Positions 35,461 to 46,927 of a stretch of 64,000 nt of DNA are shown here, piece by piece. The notes beneath the pieces were generated by a model that had not been told where the DNA came from, searched no databases, and saw only the letters and a program-made list of their open reading frames with translations. Within the stretch, counting starts at the first letter, position 1; every line of letters begins with the position of its first letter. The translations under genes and the position numbers were made by a program. Location: contig OY740765.1 in the NCBI GenBank assembly GCA_963513935.1, positions 72,051,638-72,115,637 on the forward strand, written 5' to 3'. This DNA comes from Aphrophora alni (taxonomy: Eukaryota; Arthropoda; Insecta; Hemiptera; Aphrophoridae).

Positions 35461-36805
35461 AATGTAGAACCTAATTTTTTGTTTTGTATTGTATAGGTTA
35501 GGTTAGACTCAAGTTTGATCACTCTCTCTGAAAAAAAAAACTGTATTTAATCAAATTTAATCACATTTAGTACAAACATCCCTCAAGATCAATGTATCGA
35601 ATGAATGTATTACTTTGAAAAATATCGCAACATATTTTAGGATTTATTATTATAGTTTTTTAATAACTTACAGTTGGTTTTACTTATCAAATTTGTTTAA
35701 ATATGTAAATGTACTCATAGACATGACTAAAACAAAATTATACTATTTTCTGCTTCCAAAGTTAATTAAAACAAAATAGTGGAAAATGAACCTTTTTGCT
35801 TTTTTCTTATTTTTATTTGCACCATAAAGCGATGAATGAGGATTCAGTCAGTTAGCACATTGTAAAATTTGCTAAATATGAGTCGGAAGATTCAATAATT
35901 ACACGTTTTATTTGACAAGGTTTTTAAGATTCAGTTTTCCTTGGATTTTGTCATATAAAACTTAAGTTATTTTAAAAACTAAGATTATTGATCACTATTT
36001 TTTCATCCTTCAGTGAAAAAATTTCTTGAATGTAATTGTAGTAATAATAATAGTAGAACATTGATTTATAAAAAAAAAAAACTTTCCCACCAAAATTTGG
36101 GGAAATTGTGAGGCTACAAGTCGAGATAAAGAGTTTACACACAGTTTTATAATTATTTACGGCTTTCTTTTTTTAATATTTGATTAAATTGTTTAGCAGA
36201 CTGATTTATTGTATCACACTAAACCAACATTTACAATAGTAAGCCATAACTCTCAGTAAACAATGTGGTTCACCTTGTGGCAATACTTCCCAATCGAAAT
36301 GGACTGTTTGAGACACCCTTATTTAGATCTATAGGCTGGTCTCTGTGAAACTGATGATTGATAAATTTTTTTTGGATTTTTTTAGTTAATTATAATTCAC
36401 TGGATTTTCCTACACTAGAATTTTGAAGTAGAGTATTATTGAAATTGATTTTCTAACACAACTAAATATTTACTGGACTTTGTGATACTATTAACTGGAG
36501 TTGTTCAATTAATCTTTAAACTGTTTCATATTCAAGCATTATGTTTTTTAAAGTTATTCGTCCAAAATACACATTAGCTGGTATGGAGTTTAGTTCCAAG
36601 TAAGAGAGGAAATTGTAAACAGTTTATAATAAACAAAACAGTTAAATTTAGACTTTTAAGTGACAAGGGAAAAAATATATAAAAAGAAAATAGTTGACAG
36701 GAGAGAAGATGTAGAAATAAAATGTTAATTTAGTAGTGTTCACAAGAGATGACTGATTGGTCAGAAGAAAGTTTAAAACTATATGAATAAGTAAGTTGAT
36801 AAATA
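35461..36805. other. no recognisable feature
   Basis: AT-rich sequence without a supported gene. A frame at 36648-36848 (minus) is low-complexity. Confidence 0.5.
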
Positions 36806-37620
36806 CGAGGGTGGTTTGATAAGTCAGTAACTTAATAATAGATGGCACTCAAATAACAAGTTTCATTTTATCTTTATAGTTTGCCATCTCATTTTCATAT
36901 ACACATAAAGTTTAGGTAGATCTGACTATAGAAAATTTTGGAGGCATTGCATAACCATTAATGAAACATGAATCTATTACTACACTCAAAAATGAAAGTG
37001 CAGTTCAAACAGTTAATTTCTCTTGGTGAGTGTGCTCCAAAGACAGGCAAAAATGGTTCTATCGACCAGAAAAGTTAAGATTACAATTTTTCTAAGTATT
37101 TGCATAGCATAATCTAAATCATCTACCTGGAAAAGCGAAAATAATCACTGTAGAGTATTATGCCACTTTTTTACTTCAATTTCACCATTAATTGGTGGAA
37201 AAGCTACCCTACTTGGTGAAGAAAAAATTTCTTGAACCACAACAATGTACCAGCTCACATGTTTAAAATTGCCATTTCTAAAATTATTGAATTTTACTAT
37301 AAACTGCTCCCTCATCCATCCTATTCTCTAGGTTTGGATTCTTGCAACTTCTTTCTCTTTGCAAACATAAAAAAATAGCTGGGTGGAAAAATATTCGCAA
37401 CAAACGAAGAGGTCATTGCTGAAACAAATGCCTAGTTTGCAGAGTTTGAGAAATCTTATTTTTTGGGAAAGCTTAAAGAAGTTGGAGAAAGTGCATCAAG
37501 CTAAAAGGACATTATGTCAGAAAACAAATCAAACTTTCGCAAGAAGAAACATATTTTAATTTGAAAGTCTCTGATTTGTAAGTTCTAAATGAAGTGTAAA
37601 CTGCCAAAAATGTTTGTGTT
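36806..37620 (+). pseudogene. mariner element relic with transposase C-terminus
   Basis: A typical mariner left end CGAGGGTGGTTTGATAAGT follows TA at 36804-36805. Downstream, in several frames, I read LGECAPKTG, HNNVPAHMFKIAISKIIEF, LLPHPSYSLGLDSCNFFLFA, KKWLGGKIFATNEEVIAETN and FAEFEKSYFLGKLK. These are the C-terminal half of a mariner transposase (usual forms HHDNAPAH and YSPDLAPSDFFLFP). In both diagnostic blocks the catalytic aspartate reads as asparagine. Frame breaks and a missing right TIR confirm it is dead. Confidence 0.85.
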
Positions 37621-38454
37621 AATATAATGTGAAAATAATTTGAGCCCATTAAAAAATTTGAATAACTTTATTTCTTACAATTATGTAACTTTTCTTTTAG
37701 TCTTAATCAATTAGATCTGGTGGATTGTTAAATTAAAAAAGTTAATTATCTAGATTAAGGTGCAAATATTGAGAAAAACTCACTTAACAAAATACAATTG
37801 ATCAAAATGCATTCTAGGCTATTAAAATATCCAGAAAGTGAAATTTCGCTTCATTATTATTTAAAAACAGGCATGAATTGTCCTGGACTTTTTAAAATTA
37901 CCAAAACATGAAATTCATATCATGGCTTATATATTCGGCTTAAGCAGAGAAATCATTCATTGAACAAAACAAACAATCACAACTCATCATTATGAGTGTA
38001 CAATTACCACATGGAGAAATATGAGTTAACAATCTTTTTATAATAAATATAATGACGCCATAACTATCAAACGTAGTTGTAACAACACGAACCAATTAAG
38101 TTATGTCAGGTTTAATAACCAAACATTCTTTTATTATAAAACCTGTTCATATATTATAGACCACTTGAATATAAAACCATATCTAACCTAACTGTAGCTG
38201 TTAGCCTTTTACAGCTGTGTTTTCCGCCACTTTGAAAAATTGTCAATCATATTGAACTCCATGAGTACTTAGTTTTTTTACTCGCATCACTTAAACCAAA
38301 TAAAGATGATTTTGTAAATTATTCTTTGTACAATAGCACACGTAAAAGGTTTTATATGTGGATAATTTTGAAGTAAAAGAAAATAACCTTACATTTTTCT
38401 TATTGCTATTTTTCATACGGGTTTATGCCATTAATTTTTACATTTCACTAAAAT
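37621..38454. other. no recognisable feature
   Basis: AT-rich and non-coding as far as I can see. Confidence 0.5.
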
Positions 38455-40056
38455 TTAACCCTACAACTGTTCCATGTTAAAGGTTTTATTTTCTTAAAAA
38501 ATTCATAAAATATATTATTTTTATACAAAACCTAACTTATAAGACATCATTTTTCTCAGAAAGATGCATAGAATTCATCTATGTAAAAAAAAAATAAATA
38601 AATAAAAATTTAAACGGTTTTGGAGTAAGTATGTTACATGTCAAAAACGAAGTTATCATTTTTCAGGAAAAATCTGTATCATCCAAAATCAAAAGCTAAG
38701 ATATACAAAAGTTTTGTGTAATATTTTTGAATATATTTAGAAAAAAAAAGAAAAATTGTTACTTTTTCAAAATTAAAAAAGTTTTATGAAAAAAATTTAT
38801 TTTATTATTTTATTTTCAAAAATTCACTAAAAATAGTAATATATATCTTTTACACAACTTCTATATGTCAATATATTCAGAAAGGTGCATAGAATTTAGC
38901 TGTGAAGTGAAAAAAAATGATAGATGTAAAAAAATTAGGGTTACTATGTAAAATATTCAAAAATCGGATCGTAGCGTAGGCAAGAATTTCACAGAAATGA
39001 TAATGTACAGCATACTAAAAAATTATTTTGAAGTATTACTAGAGATTTGTAATATATTTGTGGATAAAAGTTGCTAAAAAGAAAAATCAATTTTTAAAAT
39101 TTTCATTGGACGTGGTACATTTTTACGTAAGAAGTGAATATTGGCTAACTATTTTCAAAAAATCACAAAAAAATATTATAATAATCAATAACCGAATTTT
39201 TATTACCTATGTTCTCACAAAGATACATAGATTTTATGTGTGTAATGCAAAAACTTTTAGATTTAAAAATTTTAGAGTTATAAGGTCATATATCAAAAAA
39301 TCTGAAAGTAAAGGAGGCAAAATTCCACAGAAATAGATATATAAACCAATAAAAAAAAATGTATAGATAGGCCTATATAATTTTATAAACATTTTGCATA
39401 TATTTTGGTAAAAACAATCAATTTTTAAAATGTTCATTAGACAAAATTATTTGTATTAGTAAACACAATGTGTTTTGCTACAAATTGGCTATGAAGGAAA
39501 ACCAATTTCCAACATAACCTCTATCTCTAGATACCCTCAATATTTGATGTCTGACAATAACATTCACTCAGAACAATAAATTCTACAAACAATAATACTG
39601 ATATTGTAATTTGTATACACAATTTATAATAAATAAATAAAACAAACCTTCAAAATAAGAGAAATATAATCCCAAATCAATAACCGCTAGACAGCTTCAC
39701 GGCATTCATAAGTCATTTTTCTCACAAACTTAGACTTCATTCCAAGAAAAATAGATTTGTGATCATATGTGAAAAAGTGGCATCGCTTTTACTAAAAGGC
39801 GCACGGTTCAAATCTTTGATGTTACGTATTAAAAATACGTGAACTTCAGCAATTTTTGGAATATTATTTATATCGTTTTGTGGTATTTTTTTGCATGATT
39901 ATGTATCTACGGAACATTAGCTTTCCAACACTTTTTTTTTATTGCGATAGGACGATTCTAAGTGGGCGAAATTTTGAATTGCAAAATACGTGTTTTATAG
40001 CCAACTTGTCCGGGAGAATGGGTACGATTTCGGGTCTTTGACAGTTGGAGGGTTAA
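38455..40056 (+). mobile_element. large TTAA family, copy F
   Basis: TTAA at 38455-38458 followed by CCCTACAACTG; right end GGAGGG-TTAA at 40053-40056. It is the most diverged copy, about 1.6 kb, with several small deletions. Its subterminal stem has yet another sequence: CCAACTTGTC pairs with GACAGTTGG with one bulged base. Confidence 0.75.
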
Positions 40057-40125
40057 GTTGAATTTTGTAAATTTTAGTTCATGGTTGTCTGAAGATGCTA
40101 GTACAAATCAGTGGCAGCTGGTGCT

Positions 40126-41799
40126 TTAAAAGTTTGGTGGTTGCAAGTGTTTATGACAGACATATAACATAATTTGCAAAACTTCATTTTGAATGGTTTT
40201 AGATTTCTCCTTGAACACTTTAACACTTTCTAGATTTCTCTTTAGAATTGTATCTAAGTCAGCACTGAAATTAATCAACCCTTTAAACACACCAGGATTA
40301 CTTGACTCATTTCTCTTATTATAATCTCTTAATGCCAATTTAAATGCACCACAAAATCGAACACAATTTATAATAATACTTAATAAATATCTATTTTGTT
40401 TTACCCGTTCATTATGTGCTGCAATGTTCATCCTATACGCACTATTTAATTGTTCTGCTAGATTAGTTGTCCGGAAAAGGCTAATTGTAAGCTATTTTTT
40501 ATGTGGTTAGCTGATGCTTCATGTTTTTTTTTTCTATCAGCAATATGATTTAGATCTTTAAATCCTGTCTTAACCCATGTGATTGGCGTCGAGAAGAGTG
40601 GGGAAAAATATTTGAAACTAATTAGAAAAAATGTTCACTCGAAAATTAATTAGTCGGTTAATTAGTAAAATATTCGAATTAGTTCATGATAATTTTAAGC
40701 TCGGAGGACCATCCACAGAAAAGCTGTGGAACTTTAATGTTTGTAAAATATGTAATACACACAACAGTTAATGTAAAATGAGATTCAGACCAATCAATAA
40801 TGTTATTTGTACTAAAAGATGTCACAGATACCTTGAAAGATGGCGAGTTTCCTCGGCACTTGTCCGATGCTGAAGAGAAGATCTGCGTTGGTACCTAGCT
40901 AGGTGTATAGTAAGCACAGAGTATACAGTACAATTAATAACTAATTGGTCTTGTAATTAATAATAAAAGGAAAACACAAAATAAGTTCACTTTCGCGAAA
41001 TAACACGTACACTGAGTTCACACACGCGTATGCTCTCGGGTCGCGTAATAGTCCAGAGTAAAGAGTTCATTGAATAACTAATTACAAACTAATAGAGTCT
41101 TTGAGCGGACGCTAATTAATGTTAATTCGATAATATTTCAAATAGAGTTGAAATATGAGAGAAAGAGATGAGATCATACGTTCACAATACACTTTGAACT
41201 AGGTTCGTAACCGGCGTCACCACACACGTCGACTTACACACATCGAAGTATATGTGTTCCCTTTTGAGTTGAAAACCATACTACCCTAAGCGCTTATAAG
41301 GCGTCGCGTTGGCTGAATAATTAGCCCTTTCGTTCTCGGTGTGGGAACCAATAGGAGATCGGTTTACAACGATTGACCAATGGTGAAATATTTTAGAGGG
41401 ACTTGAAGAATGATGTATTGTGGGCTTACGTCATTGATTTTGCAACGATTTCCCATCGCATGGTTTTCAAACGGGAAGTATCGCGATCATATTGCAGGGG
41501 CACGAAGAAAAATCAATAAATTGTCGATTCTGCACTTAACACCATGTGTCTTCTCCACCAAACAATAAACAGAGGAAACAAAATAATGCCAATTTTAATT
41601 TACCACCAAACAAACCAATTGCACTTTTTGTATAAATCCGAATTAAATATTCTGTAAAAGACCTTTTTCCAGTTTGGACAATTTGGGTAAAACCAGAAAG
41701 GTCATGTGTAGGCCTACCCAATCGTTTAATTTCACATTTTTCTTCACTTGACAGCAAACTGAAAGGTCTCAAACCACTTAAAAACGCTGATAACTTCAT
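40126..41799 (-). pseudogene. hAT transposase N-terminal half, split by a solo LTR
   Basis: Begins at 41799 with the TTF-type zinc-finger region: SSEEKCEIKRLGRPTHDLSG, GKRSFTEYLIRIY, LALFCFLCLLFGGEDTW. The 962-bp solo LTR (40580-41541) then intervenes. Beyond it the frame resumes as VKTGFKDLNHIADRKKKHE, ASANHIKNSLQLAF, then after small shifts MNIAAHNERVKQNRYLLS, IIINCVRFCGAFKLALRDYN and NPGVFKGLINFSADLD, which is the DUF4371-type block. Removing the LTR and one copy of its 5-bp duplication puts TGG directly before GTTAAGACAGG, giving the family-typical TWVKTGF join. The catalytic core and C-terminus are absent (frame ends HLQPPNF at 40126). Confidence 0.88.
40580..41541. mobile_element. solo LTR with 5-bp target duplication
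   Basis: Begins TGATTGGCGTCGAG and ends CACTTAACA, so the ends are TG...CA. It is flanked by CCATG at 40575-40579 and 41542-41546. Length 962 bp. It contains no coding sequence. Clean ends, a perfect 5-bp duplication and disruption of a recognisable hAT gene make this the best-supported LTR in the window. Superfamily cannot be told from the LTR alone, and the orientation is not clear. Confidence 0.88.
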
Positions 41800-42018
41800 A
41801 TAAGAACAAATAAGATTACTGAGTTTTATTTATTATGGAACAAACAAGGTGAGAATTATTCCAACACCATTTAAAACAAATACCTTATACTAAAGTCTTA
41901 TACCATATTTTCTAAAAGTCTTCATTAAAGGAATGTAGATCTTATACTGACAAGTTTCGTCTTTTAATTTAAGTCTTATGTATGATCGAAATTTGGTGTA
42001 TTTGCACTGGACTATATA

Positions 42019-42947
42019 CAGTAAAAACTCTCTAATCCGGATTAATGTGGCGCCGGCCGATCCGGATATCGAAAAATCCGGATCTCAGGGTGGCTAATTT
42101 ATATAGTTAAAGTGGTTTTAAATGTGAACAAAACATAGCAAATTTACGTTTTTAGCGCTAAAACACGTTGCGCTTACGATAAATTGTAGCTTTACCACAC
42201 TATTCTAAAAATTCACTATGGTGTTTCAAATTACTGTAATATATAGACTTTACGTTTTAACTGTACTATTATGTAATTTGCCGTAGTTTGCTGGTACGGT
42301 AACCGGTAACAAAAGTACCAAAACGACCAAAGGTAGGTTAATTAAATAAATATTACAATAGCTATGTTTAAAAATCTATTTATTTTAAGCTGAATTAGGC
42401 TCAGCATAAAGTACACAAACAACAATTAATTAGGTCTACAGTGTTAACTAAAAATATCAAACGAAAAATGAAGATTAGAAAATAAAACAGTACAATAAAT
42501 ACGTACAGGATTGTACACGTGAAATTTTGATGAACGTACGATAAATGTTAGTTTTCATTACAGTACAGTAATTTGTACTCATGTCAGTTTTTATTTAAAA
42601 AAGATGTAATGGTAGCTTGCTTGGCTCGTTGAACACGCTTCTTAGATGTAATATCTCTCCATGTACGAAAAAGAAGGAGATCGGCCGGTGAGGATTCTTC
42701 TTGTTCTTACACGTAGTCTATCAGCTGTTCAAGTGCTTGGAAAGCTTCGCAATGAGTCATGATTTGTTTTTATTGTTGAATCCGAACTGCACTACTGCCC
42801 AGTGCCCAGCTCAAAAACATCGTTCACTACTATTCGGGCCGAAAATATTATTTTTGTATAGAAAATTGTATTTTTATTATTTTTTATACGATGGCCGGAT
42901 ATCGGAGTTTCCGGATATCAGAGATCCGGATCAGAGAGTGTTTACTG
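42019..42947 (-). mobile_element. pogo/Tigger-like element, internally deleted
   Basis: Left CAGTAAAAACTCTCTAATCC, right the inverse of CAGTAAACACTCTCTGATCC, flanked by TA on both sides (42017-42018 and 42948-42949). CAGTANAANCTCTCTNATCCGG-type ends are characteristic of pogo/Tigger. 929 bp; only the transposase C-terminus is left. Confidence 0.9.
42588..42764 (-). pseudogene. pogo/Tigger transposase C-terminus
   Basis: Minus-strand frame: HCEAFQALEQLIDYV, stop, EQEESSPADLLLFRTWRD, ITSKKRVQRAKQATITSF, then a stop. This matches the C-terminal tail of Tigger-type transposases (AFEQ...YE.Q...P..LLL...WRD....KR...KQ..IT.FF). One internal stop and loss of the DNA-binding and DDE domains show it is a remnant. 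Confidence 0.8.
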
Positions 42948-42950
42948 TAT

Positions 42951-43070
42951 ATAGGATCATCAACTCAAGATGGCCACCATTGGTATCTCGGAAATTATCA
43001 GCTTCTTGAAAACCGTTAAATTGGGAACCTTACCTGGATTTATACGTACATTAAAATTACGGTGTTACCT
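42951..43070 (+). repeat. extra left-end copy of the long-TIR Tc1/mariner family
   Basis: ATCAACTCAAGATGGCCACC, ATTGGTATCTCGGAAATTAT and ACGGTGTTACC match in direct orientation 43461-43563, inside the left arm of the next element. It lies immediately right of the pogo element's TA. Confidence 0.75.
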
Positions 43071-43072
43071 TT

Positions 43073-45880
43073 AGAACTTTAGAACATGATGAGTACTACT
43101 CTGGTTTAAAAAAAATTAATAAACTTCCTTAACAGAAAAAAGAAAAAGAGCAATTAGAAAGGTTTTGGGAGTTCACTTAAATGCTACCACATGATACCTA
43201 AGTTTATAATGTTCTGGTGTCAGGTAATGTGAAGTAGATTTTATAATGTAGATGAATTTTATGTAGGCTTATTCGATATTATGTGTTATGTAAAATGTAT
43301 GTGTATGTATAAATTTTAGTACAACATGTTTGTGACATTTCAATTGTTTACTGAAGCCTTGCTGCTTTGATCTATACCTATGAGGAAAATTAATAGTAAT
43401 AATACAGTAACATAACTAATAGTATTTTTACTTATCTCTTAAAATGTATTCAACCAACTGGGTGATCAACTCAAGATAACCACCATTGGAATCTTAGAAA
43501 CTATCAGTTTCTCAAAAACTTCAAATCGGGAACCTTCCCTGAATTGTTTGGTGTTACCGTATTTTTAATCTTCGCCATTTTTTCAATTTGGCCGCCATCT
43601 TGAATTTTAATACAAACACCATATTTTTATTGCATATTTATGTAGAACATATTATTTTATGACATTTTTGTTCTTTAGTATTTTTCTCTAAACACAGCAA
43701 TTACGAAGCTACGGACTGCCATGTATAAAAACAACTATTACTGCCATATAATTTTAATGGAAATTAATGTAATATATTGTGTAACAGCTGTAATGTATTT
43801 ATCAATCACCTGTTAATTTGCATTGTTGGAAAACTGCTTTAATTTAACACTGCATGTGTAACATTTCTCTTCTGTCATCATTCAGTAGTAATTTAAAGTG
43901 TTTCAAGAATATTTACTTTTTTAATATTCTTTTATTGTTTTTTAAGCGATCAACTATCACCTCTTTGTTTAATTTTTATTAAAATAATGTAGTTCGATAA
44001 TAACGAAAATGTAGATATGCTGGAAATTTATTTTTTAAGTAATAGAAATTCCACATTAGCTATAAATATGTACATACAGCGTTACCCTGATGGACATCCA
44101 CCTCATCATAAATTATTTAAAAGATTAGTTGAAAATTTATGAACAGCTGGATTATTTCAGAAAAAACATCATTGCCAGACTCGAGTTGTTGCGGAAGATA
44201 TTGAGATCAATATTCTGGCTTTCTTCAAAGCACATCCTACACCTTCCATAAGGGAAGCAACACAGTTGTTTCCAGTATATTATGGATCAATAATAGGTGT
44301 ATTGCAGAAGCACAAATACCATGTATTTAAACCGGTGTATCTTCACACTGTGGTGCCTGGTGACGAAAGAAGAAGGCTTGAATCCAGCAGTTGGATTATA
44401 GACAGGTTGTAAATTATCAAAATTTTTTGTGTAACATTATTTGATCGGTGATACAAATTTTTTCCAATAACTGAATGTGCAATCTGAAAACAACCATTGC
44501 TGGTCAAAAGAAAATGTGTTAATTGTTTAAAGAAGGGGACAATCAAGTCAGATTTTCAATAAACTGCTGGTGCTTTATCTTAAACAATTACATTTTAGCG
44601 GTGTACTTCTGAGGGAACTCTTATGGGTGCTCGATACTGTGAATTGCTGGAAGATATTTGGCTGCCATCTATTGATGAATTGCCTTTAAGTAAGTGGATG
44701 CAAATTTATTTTCAACAAGATAGAGCTCCAGCACCACAACTTTGGCAGGGTAAGGGAATTTTTAAATGCACATTTTCATAATAGGTGGATTGCTAACCAA
44801 GGCCCTATTGCTTGGCCAGTGAGAAGTCCAGATCTTTTTCTGTTAGATTACTTTCTGTGGGGTTACATAAAAGACCAATTGTATAAATTTCTTTATGCTT
44901 CAGTGGAAAAAATGTCAATTATGGTTGAAGAGATTTTACACAACATTCATCACAACATATTGTTGAAATCTGTTAATGATGTTTTCAGAAATGAGACTGC
45001 TTGTATACACTGATGTGGCACACTTTGAAAATCTATTATAATTAGCATTGTTAATTCTCACTGATGAAAGCAATAATTAATAAAACAATTTTGTTAAAGG
45101 TAAAGGTCTTACTTTTATACTATATTTACTTTTAAAATTATGTATTGCTACAAGTTATGCAATACACTACGTTAATTTCCATTAAAATCATATGGCGGTA
45201 ATAGTTGTTTTTACACATAACAGCCTGTAGCTTCATAACGGCTACGAAAAGTACCAAAGAGCAAAAGTGTCAAAATAATATGCTCTACCACAAAATGCAA
45301 TAAAAATTTGGTGTTTATGTTTAAAAATTTTAAAATGGCGGCCATATTGGAAAAATGGCGAAGATTAAAAATACGGTAACACCAAACAATTCAGGGAAGG
45401 TTCCCGATTTGAAGTTTTTGAGAAACTGATAGTTTCCAAGATTCTAATGGTGGTTATCATGAGATGATCATCCAGTTGGTTGAATACATTTTAAGAGATA
45501 AGTTAAAATACTATTAGTTATGGTACTGTATTATTATTATTAATTTTCCTCATAGGTATAGATCAAAGCAGCAAGGCTTCAGTAAACAATTGAAATGTCA
45601 CAAACATGTTGTACTAAAATTTATACATACACATACATTTTACATAACACATAATATCGAATAAGCCTACATAAAATTCATCTACATTATAAAATCTACT
45701 TCACATTGCCTGACACCAGAACATTATAAACTTAGGTATCATGTGGTAGCATTAAGTGAACTCCCAAAACCTTTCTAATTGCTTCTTTTTTTTTTTTCTC
45801 TTTCTTTTAATTAAGGAAGTTTATTAATTTTTTTTTTTTTTTTAACCAGAGTCGTACTCATCATGTTCTAAAGTTTTAAT
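43073..45880 (+). mobile_element. Tc1/mariner-type element with ~0.7-kb inverted repeats
   Basis: Left arm about 43073-43787 and right arm about 45147-45880 are inverses along their whole length. Outer ends read AGAACATGATGAGTACTACT and its inverse TCGTACTCATCATGTTCT. Inner blocks include GGTAACACC, AATTCAGGGAAGGTTCCC and its inverse, and AATGGCG. Arms this long are unusual for the superfamily. The transposase relic lies between them. Confidence 0.8.
43985..45015 (+). pseudogene. Tc1/mariner-type transposase (DUF4817/DDE_3-like)
   Basis: N-terminal HTH-like region: NNENVDMLEIYFLSNRNS, MYIQRYPDGHPPHHKLFKRL, VENL then a stop. Second HTH: VAEDIEINILAFFKAHPTPS, IREATQLFPVYYGSIIGVL, QKHKYHVFKP, VVPGDERRRLE. 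The first catalytic block (about 44400-44470) is scrambled. HCWSKENVLIV follows in another frame. The second block is IYFQQDRAPAPQ, then FLNAHFHNRWIANQGPIAWP, with the third aspartate block VRSPDLFLLDYFLWGYIKDQ and the C-terminus to CIH at 45012. Blocks and order fit the insect family with HYWS.EN, FQHDGAPAH and SPDL.PLDFFLWG. Several stops and shifts make it inactive. Confidence 0.85.
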
Positions 45881-45990
45881 CTGTGTGGATATTGTAGCAT
45901 TTTTTTTCACATGGGATATTCATGTTGGTGGTGTTTTATTTTGAATATACTGTGGTTGGATTAAAAAAAAAAAAACTTTAATATGTCATT

Positions 45991-46307
45991 TACATTGCCT
46001 ATATCTGTTCTAGACTAAGATATGGGGTAGCCTTCTGGGAAAAGTCAATTGAATCTTTGAAATTTTCTCATATTCAAAAACATACAATCTGAAATACAAA
46101 ATCTGTATACAAAATATATTCACACGGATGGCAGTGTTCAGATTTTGTATTTCTCAAAACAAACTTTTCCATAACTGATTTAAATTAAATATTGAGATTA
46201 TATGTTTTTGAATATGAAAATATTTCAAAGTTTCAATTAAGTTCCCCAGAAGGCCACCCCCAAATCTCAGCGTAGAACAGACATAGGCAATATAAATAGA
46301 TTGGCTG
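45991..46307. repeat. foldback repeat upstream of the host-like exon
   Basis: ACATTGCCTATATCTGTTCT, AGCCTTCTGGGAAAAGTCAA and ATTCAAAAACATA on the left are inverted on the right (TATGTTTTTGAATATGA; CCCCAGAAGGCCACCC; AACAGACATAGGCAAT). A second inner pair is GAAATACAAAATCTG / CAGATTTTGTATTTC. Arms run about 45991-46108 and 46139-46307. No coding sequence; probably a MITE or foldback. Confidence 0.8.
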
Positions 46308-46554
46308 GTCTCTAAAGTGGCAACAAATTAGTATTTGTTATATCATGAGAGATGTTGCTATCATGTTGCACACAGTAATTTGCGTTATTTGAAGGTTACT
46401 CAGTTATTATTAATGATCTAATCTAATATTGAATTGTAAAGGATGCTTGTAGTGATATTTTCGATACTGGATTTTTACAAAATATTTTTTCAGTAAAAAA
46501 ATTTAAACTTGATAAAACAAGCAATATGTAGAAAGGGTAATGATTCTGTTTCAG

Positions 46555-46927
46555 TGTGATAAAACCAGTTATGAAGAAAGTAGAAGATTTGATAAACATC
46601 AGTCCAGACATTACAGAAGGGAAATGGGAAAGAGAAAAAGAACGATCTCCATCTCCAGAACTCGCACGTATCTCAGCATTGGTTACTAGACCACCTAAAC
46701 CTAAGTCGCTAAGTAAGATGCAGCCTCTTTCTTCTCTTGCACACACTATATTACCAATGGCCGAGCCTCCCACCCAAACCCAGCCTGTACCTCAACCATC
46801 CTTGGTGATCCAACCTAAGAAGGAGGCAACTACCACTTGTTCAACTAGTCCAAAATTAAAGATGAAAGATGTTCCGAAGAAGACCAGAGAAAATGAAGTT
46901 GTAAAGGAAACTGTTGGCTTCTATTTT
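46555..46927 (+). CDS. internal exon of an unidentified host gene
   Basis: Flanked by a good acceptor (pyrimidine-rich then TTCAG ending at 46554) and donor (GTAAGT at 46928). The exon is 373 nt: one leftover base, then 124 complete codons. The product starts VIKPVMKKVEDLINISPDIT and continues EGKWEREKERSPSPELARIS, a proline/serine-rich middle (AEPPTQTQPVPQPSLVIQPK) and KMKDVPKKTRENEVVKETVG, ending FYF. Composition is less AT-biased than the surroundings. The sequence is charged and Pro/Ser-rich, typical of a disordered linker in a nuclear or scaffold protein, but I do not recognise the family. No partner exons were found nearby, so flanking DNA would be introns full of repeats. Confidence 0.6.

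Larger units (their letters stand above)
40109..42009 (-). mobile_element. hAT element (TTF/DUF4371-type), interrupted
   Basis: Starts CAGTGGCAGCTGGTGC at 40109. The reading frame inside is a hAT transposase on the minus strand, and a solo LTR sits in the middle of it. The right end is uncertain: CACTG at 42005-42009 would fit, but the flanking 8-mers match only at four of eight positions. Confidence 0.65.

Noticed and set aside
40570..41539. piggyBac insertion between TTAA at 40570 and TTAA at 41536
   Set aside because: The ends show no inverted repeat. TG...CA ends with CCATG duplications explain the insertion fully as a solo LTR; the TTAA at 40570 belongs to the hAT gene and the other to the LTR end.
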